Below, piece after piece: positions 1-11,176 of a stretch of DNA of 64,000 nucleotides. Both the position numbers and the translations under genes were made by a program. Positions within the stretch are counted from its first letter, which is position 1. Every line of letters begins with the position of its first letter. Source of the DNA: Pachyseris speciosa (Eukaryota > Cnidaria > Anthozoa > Scleractinia > Pachyseridae); contig JAEMWC010000009.1 of assembly GCA_016490735.1 (NCBI GenBank), positions 183,501 through 247,500 on the forward strand, written 5' to 3'. The notes below the pieces were generated by a model. The model ran no database searches and had not been told where the DNA came from. It was given only the letters and a program-made list of their open reading frames with translations.

Positions 1-176
1 TAGCCAATCAGAGAATGGCATTCATGATAGAATGCCAGTAGATTTATACTAATAAATAATAGAGGGGAACATCTATGTAGGTAGACTAATGTTGTGCCCC
101 TTAGTAAAAACAGATACAAGATAGATATTATACTTGGGACAGCAGAACAAATTAATTTATATAAAATTATATAATA

Positions 177-395
177 TTAATACTGAGTAGCGTAATAAGT
201 TGTCAGTATATAATTATGTGAATTGTTTTTTTGAAGGTTTTTGACGGATACAAGACTACAGGGAATGTTGTTCCAAAGATATTTGCCACTTTTACTTGAA
301 GAAAATTTCCTTAGGTTTGTACAGAACGATTCAATAACTAGATGATCAGATAACACACTACGAGTATGATAAGTATGCTGCTCAGAGCGGGACAA
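177..395 (-). pseudogene. C-terminal remnant of a CR1/Rex-like LINE reverse transcriptase
   Basis: The minus frame reads like the extreme C-terminus of a non-LTR retrotransposon ORF: HTRSVLSDHLVIESFCTN, then GKYLWNNIPCSLVSVKNLQ, and a final NYILTTYYATQY. The 'WNNIP ... FKK' pattern is typical of such tails. It is a fragment in an AP3D1 intron or downstream sequence. Confidence 0.55.
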
Positions 396-453
396 AGGTA
401 GTAGAGTTAGAGCTCAGAGTAGGACATTTTGAAATGAAGAAGACAATTTTTAC

Positions 454-3400
454 CTGTGGATGAGATTTGTCAGTGGTTCCATCAATTTCTTCCCCAACCT
501 TGGCTCAAGAGGACAAAGAGCTCCAAACTACGAAACAATAAAATAATAAACAAACAACGATACAATTGTAAGAGTTTAGGTGTAAGAATATATCCCTTCA
601 GAAAAAGCCTTTTAAATCTCAACAGTGCTTATCACATGATGACAAGAGAATAAAGCCAGAACAATGTGATTTGAGAAACTAGTACCAGGCTCCTGTCTGA
701 CAAAATTATCCATAATGCTCTTCTAGGCACACCTCCTTACTAAGGTTATGGGAAGTTCATAAAATATTTCCACAATGCTTTTTAGTGTTAGTTTTCAAGG
801 AACTGTCTGTTGAAATTTGTAAAATTTCTACTTAGCTCCTGGGTCAGGAATAAAAGAATCAAATTGAATCTTTCATGCTTACCAGCTTGATAATTTTGAT
901 TAACATCCAGTTGTTTGTTGAACTTGTCATAAGCTTGAAAAACAGTGGTGCAAGAGATAGGTAGTTCTTTGGATTTTTGCGAGCTAACTCACAGATCACA
1001 TTCACAGCTGCAGACTGGACACCTGTGGTACAGATATGTAGAAACACATTTCAATATGTTTAAATCCCCTTCACTACTAAGAGTACAGCAGTCTTAACTA
1101 TAAAAATTGCTAAATCCAATTTTGATAGATAATGTCAAACAAAAAGTACCACTAGAATGTTCTGCTATAGAGATTTCAATTGAATGGTAAAATTTAGGAT
1201 TAAATCAACAGAGCCAAATTATAGCATGTACATGTAGCAAGCATCACAGAGAAGTACTTTCACCGCCTTTTGCCACACTTAAGTTACGTGAAATGTCAAA
1301 TGATAAATGAGCTACAATGAGATTTTAGACAATTTGCAAGCAAGGAAGGAAATTGAAAACTTAGGTAAGACTCAATACAACTTTTTCAAGCTGGAATTAA
1401 TTTCTCTCATGGCCATCTCTATGTCATTATACTTGCTGACCTCTTTTATAGCCATTCTCGGCAAACCTGACCCACTACATGTTATGTCTATGCTGAGAGT
1501 GATACTGAAAATACACAAGCTACTCTATTCAAACATCGCTAATGAAACATTTCTCACCAGGTTCTGAATCTTCAAGTTTTTCCTTTAGTCTCGGGAATGC
1601 AGGTCTCAAGGCTTCAGGAAACTACAAAACAACCAAACATAACATTGAAATGTTTCCAAGGCAACAATCACCAAGAACAAACATACATAAATTTAAGAAA
1701 AGCTACAATTTGTAAGAGTTTACAAAGCATGTCCAAGCAGTATTTCTGTCGTACAAAGTATGTATTATTTTAATAAGTTGAATTTATAATATATACCTAC
1801 TATGCTAACAAAAACAAGTGTTGCAGAACAATTAGTGCGTGATGATCTGCTACACCTGTTTTCATTGGCATAGTAGGTATATATTACAAATTCAACTTTG
1901 TACTTTCGTCTGAAGATGTCAGACTGAAGTACTGCCAAAACAAATTGTTAGAGTCATTGTTCTTAAGTTCATAACCTAACTGCTGCTTTCCAGACCATTA
2001 TAACAAATAAAATTTTAATATCATGAAATGTTTCTAATCCACAGGAGTTTCTAGGTTAACCCTTGTTGGGGACAAACAATGTGGTTACTTAACAGAGCAG
2101 GGTGGCTGCCTATTTAAAAACTAACCCCTTAACCCTTTCACCAAGGGGGACTTTATAGATTTTACTCTGACTGGCTAATGCCAGACGATTTTAATGAGAT
2201 TATCTATAATCAGAGTTAACGGGGAGATCTGCTGTTGGTCAGCGGATGTTCGCTGCGGGCATGCGTAGTTGTGCCATTGCCGTGCACTTTTGCCCTCGTG
2301 GTTTTTGCTCAGCCTTTTGCTTGTCGCTTTGCCTTTGGTTTGCCCCATCCACCCACCTCTTGGTTCATGGTGGGTCCTGGTGTCCAGGTAAGTATATTTA
2401 TTCTCCACTGAGAATCTCAGTGTGACAGGTGCCATGGGGAGGTGACCCGTGGGAGGTTGCCATGGTTGCCCCCCTTTATTTGCTTTTGCCCACATTTGCT
2501 CATTGCCTGCTTTGCTGTCAATTGGCACCTACCCTCCATTTTGAAGATTGCCTTATCGACAAGTTAACTCATCAAAGGGCTAGGGAGGCCTCTTGGTGGG
2601 AAAGGGTTAACATTGGAGGGGGTAGATAACAAGTGCCTGCACTAAGGGCCTGTGAATATGTGAAGGTGAAGCTAACACCACCACGTGACTTTTGAAGTAC
2701 CTGACAACAATCCGGTATAAAATGCCTTTGTTTGTGAACATTCCCATACCATGGCTGTATGGTCCCCCAGGTTTGGATTCTCTATGTACATGACTTGTGT
2801 TGTGGTTCAATTTTATCCTTGGTTTCCTTTGTTTTTGGGTATGGTAATATGAAAATGACTTTGAAACAAAGGAAATTAAAAATTGAACCAAGAATAAAAT
2901 TTAACCACAACACATGTAGCCTCCCCCCCCCCCCCCCAAAAAAAAAACAAAACAAAAACAAAAAACAAAACAAAAAAGACAAAAGGGTTTTAGTATAACA
3001 AATCTAACGCACTCGGCACTCGGTGCTGAAGTACATGTCAGAAACCTCCCTGATCTATATAGCCTCCTACACAGACGCTCTTTGGACTTGTCAAGCGTTC
3101 TTCCCCTACAAACATCTGCTCAACTGAACTGCCACTTCCATTCGCTGGCAGTTAGCCTTTGTTTTGAAGAAACCAATAAAGAGCTGTGTAAGAATGGAAA
3201 TTGACACCCATGGAGTATTTTCCGCTGGGTCCCACAACCAAAACAAAAAGTCCTTTTAAAACAAACTTTACTTGAGAGGTGTGTTCTGCTTTGATAGAAA
3301 TAGTCCCTTGCCATCCAATGGCTTGCTGTATTAGCTTGCAAATTCTACTATAATATAGTGATAAAGGATTACAGAACTGGGTAAAAGTCTATAATGTAAT

Positions 3401-6077
3401 TTAGTAACATGATGCTACCTTGAGAAATATCTTATACATCAATAAAACAGCTCTTTTCCTGATGTAAGGTTTTGTTGACACAAGCTGGAGAAAGAAACAA
3501 GGAGAAAATTTATGATAAAAGCAGCATAATTATTATCAAGAGCCTGTTAATAGTAATGTATTACAGCCTAACAGTTCACTGCTTAATATTAAAGATCTCT
3601 ACCCAGAAAAAAAGCACTGTCTTTCTAAATTTTTGAGCTTTCTGCACAGCACAAATTATGAGCTTTGTATTACACATTACAGATAATGACAGATATATTG
3701 AAAGATCACTCAATAGCTTGGCAGACATACAAGAATGATAAACAGTTGTTTTCATAGACAAGGTGCACAGCTTTAAGGAAAGAATAATGTTTTGGATGCA
3801 GAGTAATCATTAATAGTCACAATCCATAACATACTACATTATACTGTATGGCAGAGTACCAGTAGTCTGACCATGATGTTACAACTGTATGGATGATCTT
3901 GAGTGTTGCATGCTTTAAAGTGCACCTAGCCCCTTGGATGTTTTTTCTTCTAAATATAAAACTTTGCACCTTTCCAAAAACATTTAGCCTTCACTTCAAG
4001 TTTTGGACAATTTTATGGGATTCAAACCTTAGGAAAAAATAAGACTGAAGCATTATTTTGGTACATGACTGAGTCAGAGGGGCTGTGGGTTTATTCTTGA
4101 TGTGACCTCACAAACTGCTTTGCATGAAGTTTACGAAGACTTGCCGTGATGCAAATCAGTTTGTGACATCAAATCAGGAATAGACCCCCACCCCTTACTA
4201 CTGTAGCTCGGTCATGCGACAGATGATGGCTAGATTTTGCAACTTTTACTGCCTACATACAATGTACAGAGCAAAAGACTTGGTTATCATAAAAAGGTGC
4301 AAAAAGGCACAATGCATTTTGAACAGGTGCAAAGATTTTCTTAGTCAAAAAATATTTTGGGGTTAAGCTCACTTTAATTCTTTACTTAATTCAGAAAGAA
4401 AGGAACTCACCAGGGACATGACGTCGTTAGCCAAATCTCTTGCCAGGTCTGGTGTCACAAAGCAGGAAAATCCAGATAACGACACACCAGCATCATACAT
4501 GTTCATACTGCACAGGTCCTACAGTTTTACAAACACACTTATTAATAAAACACAGAACTAAAAATCTGTAGTTAAGCCATTGACTACCAGCTGTTTTTAC
4601 ATTTTCAGAGTGATTTTCCACCTATAAACGATCCATAGCATTTCATGACTCTTTATTTGAACTACCATGGAAAAGTGGTGCTGTCCTAAGGTACTGGAGG
4701 CTCAAGGTTTCTGAAAACGTCATTCTGACTTAGCTATTTTTCATCGGTTCAGCTACAAGAATGGCCCAAGTCAGTTTGCTTGCGATTTTTGCTAAGTTTA
4801 CAGCCATTTTTCATCTTTAGTGGCATGACGGTAGCTGAGAGTCCACTTTCTCAAAGAATCGAGCAAAGTGATGTACTTTGTTGTCGAATTTGGCTTGTTA
4901 CTCAACGAACTGGGAATTTGGCCGTTCTGACACTTAGTACCTTTGGGACTCGACTGTTGATGAATTTCTCGACCTAGCGCCACATATTTTGGAATTTGTG
5001 AGCACTGAAGATGACAACAAGTAGGAATTTTTGGCAGTAGGTCGGGGTGGCTGTAGACTTAGTTTATATGTGAAAGAATTGGGAGAAGGGACAGGCGCTG
5101 TCAAAAATTCTCGTTATTTCCCAGCATGCAATGTGGTTGAGATGTTGAAAATGGCGGAAAGGCCCGAATGCACTGGAACAAAAGGCTGTATCTACACTTG
5201 GGAGAAGGATTTGAACAAAAAAAGTCATTTCTAAGCTAGAACAAGGACTGAATTTCGTTATGATGGTTGAAGTTTGGTTTTTAGATGACGGTTTCTTTAA
5301 AAAAACATAAAGGCAAAAAGGGGCATTTTCATCGTTTCTCTTTGATGTTAAAAACGGTCAGTTTCGTTCTTGTCCAAACTCAAAAGGCCATATTTGGTGA
5401 AAATCGCTACGTTTCTTGTGTTTATTGGATATCCAAATTTAAAGGACATTCCATTTTGTGCTTAGAACTGACAGTTAAGGCAATATTCATGCAATTGAGA
5501 AACTTGCAATGTTGTGAAGCATGGGAGTTTTTTGTGTCCGGTTTTGGTCGGCACGGGTGCCAATGGGTTAAAAAGGTACCAAAGATTTGCCAAAAGGAAA
5601 TGTTTTCACATGCAACAATTTAAATAGAGGACAGACAAAACACTGAACTAAATAATCCAAAAGTTCTAAACCAAATACACAAAGTTTGTCAAGTAGAAAT
5701 GTTTGGTGCACAGCACTTCATATAGAGGACAAGCAAAAGATTGCAGAATGAAAAAACGACACCTTTCTAATCATGTTCGTTGTCAGCATAAGAATGTCCA
5801 GCTCTTCATGAAATGATTGTGATGCTGCCAGGTAGCCAATCCTCTGTTAAGAAAAATAAACAAAAGTAATTTAGGATTGCTGTGAAACAACTCCAGCAAC
5901 ATGAAATATTAAGAGCTAGACTTGAACCCAAGACCTCCAGACTTCAAGTTCTGTGGCCATACTACTCAGCTTCACTGCTTTCTCCTTACTGCTTGCTGTT
6001 GTTGTTGTTGTTGTTGCTGCCGCTGAGTTTGGTGAGAAGGACTAAGGGGGTTCAGATGGGAAAGCAGGACTTACACT

Positions 6078-6109
<32 letters not shown>

Positions 6110-8316
6110 TAATAATATAATAATAAATAATAATAAACTTTATTTCTATAGTGCCTATATCACTAGCTGTTCTATGCGCTTTACAATAATTTATTACTAA
6201 AATGCATGGAGATACAATTTTAAAAATTACAACAATAGGGATATGAATAATAGAACTAATAATAACAAGAATAACAAATAAATGTATCTACATATGTATA
6301 AAATGCATATATAAGTGTGGAAAAAAATCTATTTACAAATTAAGGAAAAGCCTGGTGAAATAAATAGGTCTTTAATTGTTTTTTTAAATGAATTCAAAGA
6401 ATTAGCATTCCTTAAAAAAGCTGGTATGCTGTTCCATAATTTAGGTCCTGCAATGGAAAATCTTCAATCACCATAGGACTTTAGCTTAGATCTCGGAACA
6501 TGAGAAGTAACTTATTCGAGCAAGAGTGCAAAGAGTAAGAACTGTTACAAAAACTGAGTAAATTGGATATATAACTTGGGGAAAAACCACTGAATAACTG
6601 TCCATGCACAAAGTTTTCTCTCAGCATCAATGTTGTTCAAAGTAGCGACAGTCTATGTAATATCAGCCAACTGCTATGCTACATGTATGCCATTCTTTAC
6701 AATACATCACTGCAGTTTTGAGAGAAAATCATTGAAGGGCTTGGTGGAAAACTATGCTAAGTGGATTTTTTGACATTTTTTTATTTTTAGTTTTCTCAAA
6801 CATTGCTGCAGCTGGTTTTTTGCATACAAGCTTATTTTTATGTGGTAAACATTGCCCTGTATTTTTTTTAGCAGCTTTGCACTTAGTCTTCGAAAAAACA
6901 TGGGCCAAAAAACATGTTCACCCAAAAATCCACTTAGCAAAGTTTTCCACCAAGCGTTCAATTATGCATGACCAGTTCCTTCCCAGAGTGTAGATGTCTT
7001 CTTCAAATTTTTTGGACAGCCATAAAGTGTGCCACAGCTTAAGGCTTTAGACTGTATGCACACTGTATGCAAGTTTTCTCTTAGCATCAGTGATGTCCAA
7101 AGTAGCAACATTCCATGTAATATCAGCCAACTGCCACGCTGTGCCATTCTTTACAATAGATGTAGTTTTCAGAGACAAGTCATGATCAGATTCTTTCCAG
7201 AATTATATGTCTCTCCAAAATGTTTGGCCAACCCTAAGGTACAGTAACCCAAGACTTTTGGCAAGGATTGTTACTTCTGCTACATACAGGACCCTTTCCG
7301 TAACTAATTTTAAATAGACAGGTTATGTACAGTGTATGACTGAATGTATCAGGTGTTTTGACATTCACACAGAATTTGATGGCTACACTGTACATGTAAA
7401 TTCAACACCACTTCAAGTATGGTAATTCTCACCTTAAAGGTAAATTTAGATGAGCTCATTACTTCTATGATGTTAAAAGCAGCCCAGCTTATGTCATAAC
7501 CCAACATTTCGAGCTACAAGGGGACAAAAAGGCAGCAAAATGTGTTAATAATGACTGCACATTAAATTGTTGCAAATTAATGCAAAAAAACTACCAGATG
7601 GTACCAGGGCTCAACACTAACACTCACCTGCTTTCCAATGCAGAGTAAATTTATGTCTTGGAGAGTAAAAAAACGAAAATGAACCGGAATAGTCACACGA
7701 TCTGGAAAGCAAACTTTGGCGGCTATGATGGAAAGCAGATTTTTCTTTTAAAAGGCTTTAGTCAAAATGTTTGCAAATGAAATTAATGACAAAACAACTC
7801 TCAGATGTTGATTTCATTCTTGATAAAGACAAATTTTACCATGCATTCTTGTATTTTCCACAATAAATAATTGTTGAAGGATTGAAAAAACTCCTAAGAA
7901 GGTCTGGGTTCAACAATAATTTACACAAAGTAAGTGAATGCAACATATTTGAGATACATAGCAGTAAAGAATGAGTCTAGTTTGGTTCTGTTTTACATAG
8001 ACAAAAAAAATACTATCAATGAGTAATGGTAAGAAAAACATTATTGTGGGGAGCAACTATGATACCGTAATCTATTTTGGAAAGTAAACTTTTGAGGTGG
8101 AAAGTAAATTTTGAAATCTGCTTTCCAAAGTGGAAAGTGGTGTCAAAAGTTAGTGTTGAGCCCTGTGGTACTTTGCAGCATACTTGGTACATGTAGAAGC
8201 TCAACAAAGTGTCAACAGAGTCTGTAATCTAACTGTACTGTCATTATATGCTGTAAGCTATGCATAGGTAATCACATGATTTCAAGTGCAATTTGGAATA
8301 AATAACACAAGTAAAT

Positions 8317-8348
<32 letters not shown>

Positions 8349-11176
8349 ATAACTTGTGGTCGTCTTTTTGCCATGTCTGTCATAAATGAATAAATAAATG
8401 AATGAATAAATAAATGAATAAATGAATGAATGAATGAATGAATAAATAAATAAATAGAGAGAGAGACAAACAAATGAACAAATACAGAAAGAAATGATAG
8501 GTAAAGAAAGGTGCAGGTCTCTCGAGCCTTGAAGTGAGTGCATGCGCATGGAATGAGTTGTTGTGATGAGGGGATTTTGGCGTGAACAAAAATCTGCATG
8601 GACAGAAACAGAAGTGACATCACAAAAAGGATGCAAACAACCGCTGACCGCTGAGTAGCTACAGTTGCCTCCTGTTCCATTTCTTTGAGTCAGCCATTTT
8701 GTGTTCAGGAAAGGGCGGCTTGTGTATTCTGGTTTTCTGTGCCATTATCAGTAACATTGCTTTGTTTAGCTCGTCCATGTTACGGCAGCTGGAAGAACTT
8801 CTGAATGAGCTGTCATTTTTGGTGAGTATTCTTTCAGTTCTGGACTTTTCGGCTCCCAAAATCAGCCAAATATATTGCACAGTATTCTGCCTGCATAGGT
8901 CTGACTGTTATTTTATACTGTTTTATATTGCAGTGAAAGCTGCCAGTCACTACTGAACCCACGGGAATCCCAAAGATTTCAGTTTTTGTCCTTTTCTTCT
9001 ATAAACTGACCAAAATATTTTTTTCGGCTGATAGTGATATTTTGTTTTGATTCTGTAATATTTATAAGGGCTTGCGAATTTCGGGCTTGCAACTAGCTAG
9101 AAAACAATATTGAAAGTGTAAACAAAAGGATTTCGTTAAGCGCTTAACTAAAGCATGTTAGTTTTTCCTTCAAAAGCTTGGGAAAGAGTACGTTGAGCCA
9201 TTGTAATTCATTACTCTTGAATAAAGCATTTGACTGACTTTGTTCTGTGTTCTACAACGCAAATAGCCCTGAAATAGTTCTTGAATTTATGAGACATTTT
9301 TATATCAATCTTGTCACAGAGTCTGGCTGTATATCAGAGCAAAAGTTGTTCACATTTTTAAGCAAGACACTGAATGAATTACATGATTCAGTTGTCATTT
9401 CTGTTGGGCATTATACCTAAATGAAAGGCTTTACGAGCTACATCCAGGAGAAGTTTTACTACATCGTTTCTAAATTATGCTCATTTTTCTATTGGGGTAA
9501 CAGCTTTCGTTACAGCGAGATTTCACTGTATATTTTGCTATATGCATAAATGAGTTGGCTCATAGCAGCCTTTGAGTTTAAAAGAAAATCTGAAGTTCAA
9601 GCAACATTGATCAGGAGGGGGAGGACAGGTGACAGGGTCTGACTCTAAAAATATAAAAAATAGCCATCTCAAGTCATTTTGCAATTTCTTGTAGCTTTTT
9701 GTGCTAGCATCAACATACTATTGAGTTTGATTTTTCCTCAAACTTCAAACACCTATTTAGGTATATTTTTGGTGTCAGAGTTCAGCTTTGTCGTCTCACC
9801 CTTGAAAGTACAATATAAAACTTTTACCAGTATGGCACCATGATACTCCCCACACAATGAGACCAGAAGTTAACAAATGGTAAACGGATCGGCATGCACT
9901 ATTGAGTTATGGTGCACGCGGGGGGTTGCTAAGCACGAGAGAAGCGCTGAGAGCGACTCTAGCGTCTTGAGTGCTTAACATACGTCCCAAGTGCATCCAT
10001 AACTCAATAGTGCACGCCAATCCATTTACCATTTGTTTTATAACATAGACTGTAACATAACATAAGCATCGTAGAAAAAGCAAAGTCCCATTTTATTGCA
10101 CTAACTAACATGACCAAGAAAAACAGGCGTGTGAAACTTCAGTCACAGAATTTGCAACGGCTTAATACTTCGGTAGACACTATGATGATTGAAACGATAC
10201 AAATTTCGTAAAATTTTGCCCCAAAAAAGCGAAATTTTAGTTTATAAACAGCGCACATGTCAACAGCGTTCACCCATGGGCAAATAGTAAATGGTTAATT
10301 GAGCAATCAGAACGCATGCTTTTCTTTAGTTATGTTATAAATTATCGTGCCATTCATAGTGTTTTATAGATCTGTCCTCGTAAGAAACCTACTGGTACCT
10401 GTACAGGGTGAACATGTTGTACTGTCTCTGTTTATACTATTTATACCAGACTGGTTTGTGTGCCGGGACAAATAACCGTCCAGTACAAAGTTAACATACA
10501 CACATTCTGATCCCAATAACATACCACCAGGTTGTCCAATGGGAATTACATACATGTAATTTTTTTTAATTTAGAAATTCTCACTAAATTATATTCACCA
10601 CTTACATAAGTGAGTTTAGCAACGGCATTGGCTTTCACTTGAGCATTTTCTTGCCTCAATTCCTGTTTTATCTCATCCAGGCAGGTCGCAATGTACTTTG
10701 CCTGCAACATGAAATGAATTTTCCCTTTCAGATACAACGCAGTTAAACTGCCCACAAGATTAAATACATTGTATCAAACTCACGCAACTGCTTAACATAA
10801 ATTTAACCATTAATTTAAATATCACATGGCTAATAAAATCAATCTCGTATCGCATCAAATATGCTCATTTAACAAACTAAAACAAATTCGAATTTTACAA
10901 TGAAGACAGAACGCGATTTCCGTTTCCTTTTACGAACGAAAGCAATTTAATGCAGTAAGTCCCCGAGCAATATAGATGAGCGGTTTAACTTGCGAATTAA
11001 ATGCATTTCCAGTATAATAGACAAACATGATACAGTGAATGAATAGATTATGCCACGTCGAGGACACAGACAATTGTCACAATATGCTCATGTGAGGGAA
11101 AAGGTTGAGCTAATACCTCATTGCTTTTGTTGTTCCGAATGCCACGGACAAGATCTGTTAGATTCTTCTCAAACAT
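454..11176 (-). CDS. AP3D1: AP-3 complex subunit delta, 5' part (9 coding exons; gene continues beyond left edge)
   Basis: Large trunk subunit of the AP-3 adaptor, which sorts cargo from endosomes/TGN to lysosomes and lysosome-related organelles. Coding exons on the minus strand, 5' to 3': 11117-11176, 10606-10701, 7433-7513, 5763-5843, 4411-4518, 3419-3484, 1558-1621, 883-1022, 454-527. All have AG acceptors and GT donors, and the phases join. Recognisable family blocks are KNLTDLVRGIRNNK in exon 1, DEIKQELRQ and VKANAVAKLTY in exon 2, LGYDISWAAFNIIEVM in exon 3, RIGYLAASQSFHE in exon 4, CFVTPDLARDLANDVM in exon 5, and VQSAAVNVICELAR with MTSSTNNWMLIKIIKL in exon 8. This is the N-terminal adaptin HEAT solenoid, about 210 residues of a protein normally over 1,000 aa. 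I placed the start at 11174-11176 because a stop lies in frame just upstream; vertebrate proteins carry about 12 more residues. No further exon is visible in 1-453. Confidence 0.93.
1776..1897. mobile_element. Palindromic MITE-like element
   Basis: Arms AGTTGAATTTATAATATATA at the left and its near-exact reverse complement ending at 1897, with CCTACTATGC / GCATAGTAGG extending the stem. It lies in an AP3D1 intron. There is no coding sequence. Confidence 0.6.
2133..2606. mobile_element. piggyBac-type MITE with TTAA target duplication
   Basis: TTAA at 2129-2132 and 2607-2610 flank terminal inverted repeats CCCTTTCACCAAG (left) and CTTGGTGGGAAAGGG (right, one-base indel). TTAA duplication with CCC-starting ends is the piggyBac signature. 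The element is 474 bp and carries no transposase. Confidence 0.6.
2796..2914. mobile_element. Palindromic MITE, family copy 1
   Basis: Stem arms TGTGTTGTGGTTCAATTTTA and the complementary AAATTTAACCACAACACA, with a CCTTGGTTTCCTTTG inner stem. A second copy of the family is at 17270-17389. It is followed by a C-run and an A-rich run (2923-2980). Confidence 0.6.
4576..5567. mobile_element. Possible second TTAA-flanked piggyBac-type element
   Basis: TTAA at 4572-4575 and 5568-5571 flank imperfect ends GCCATTGACTACC and (reverse complement of the right end) CCCATTGGCACC. The length is about 990 bp with no convincing ORF. The ends are degenerate, so this is tentative. Confidence 0.35.
6070..6520 (-). 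mobile_element. 3' end of a CR1/L2-like LINE (C-terminal coding plus AAT tail)
   Basis: The minus strand codes RRFSIAGPKLWNSIPAFLR and then NANSLNSFKKTIK, the hallmark C-terminal tail of CR1/L2/Rex-type ORF2. A UTR follows, ending in AATAAAGTTTATTATT and an AAT repeat near 6070-6135. It is 5'-truncated and lies in an AP3D1 intron. Confidence 0.65.
6605..7160. repeat. Direct duplication flanking a MITE
   Basis: About 95 bp at 6608-6703 recurs at 7068-7159 (shared 'ATGTAATATCAGCCAACTG' and 'GCCATTCTTTACAATA'). The MITE at 6732-6962 lies between the copies. The second copy is open on the minus strand for about 30 codons but resembles no protein I know. Confidence 0.5.
6732..6962. mobile_element. 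MITE with long terminal inverted repeats
   Basis: The left end TTGAAGGGCTTGGTGGAAAA and the right end TTTTCCACCAAGCGTTCAA are inverted, and CTAAGTGGATTTTT / AAAAATCCACTTAG extend the arms. Non-coding; in AP3D1 intron 3-4. Confidence 0.55.
8383..8457. repeat. AATG/AAAT microsatellite
   Basis: Mixed AATG and AAAT tetranucleotide array in AP3D1 intron 2. It produces spurious hydrophobic minus-strand reading frames. Confidence 0.8.
8691..8703 (+). promoter_or_regulatory. YY1-like GCCATTTT motif upstream of the proposed NIPAL2 first exon
   Basis: CAGCCATTTTGTG lies about 75 bp upstream of the ATG at 8777, in a relatively GC-rich patch. It matches the reverse YY1 consensus and weakly supports a promoter here, inside an AP3D1 intron. 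Confidence 0.3.

Noticed and set aside
8321..8680. Long hydrophobic minus-strand open frame.
   Set aside because: It is generated by the AATG/AAAT microsatellite.
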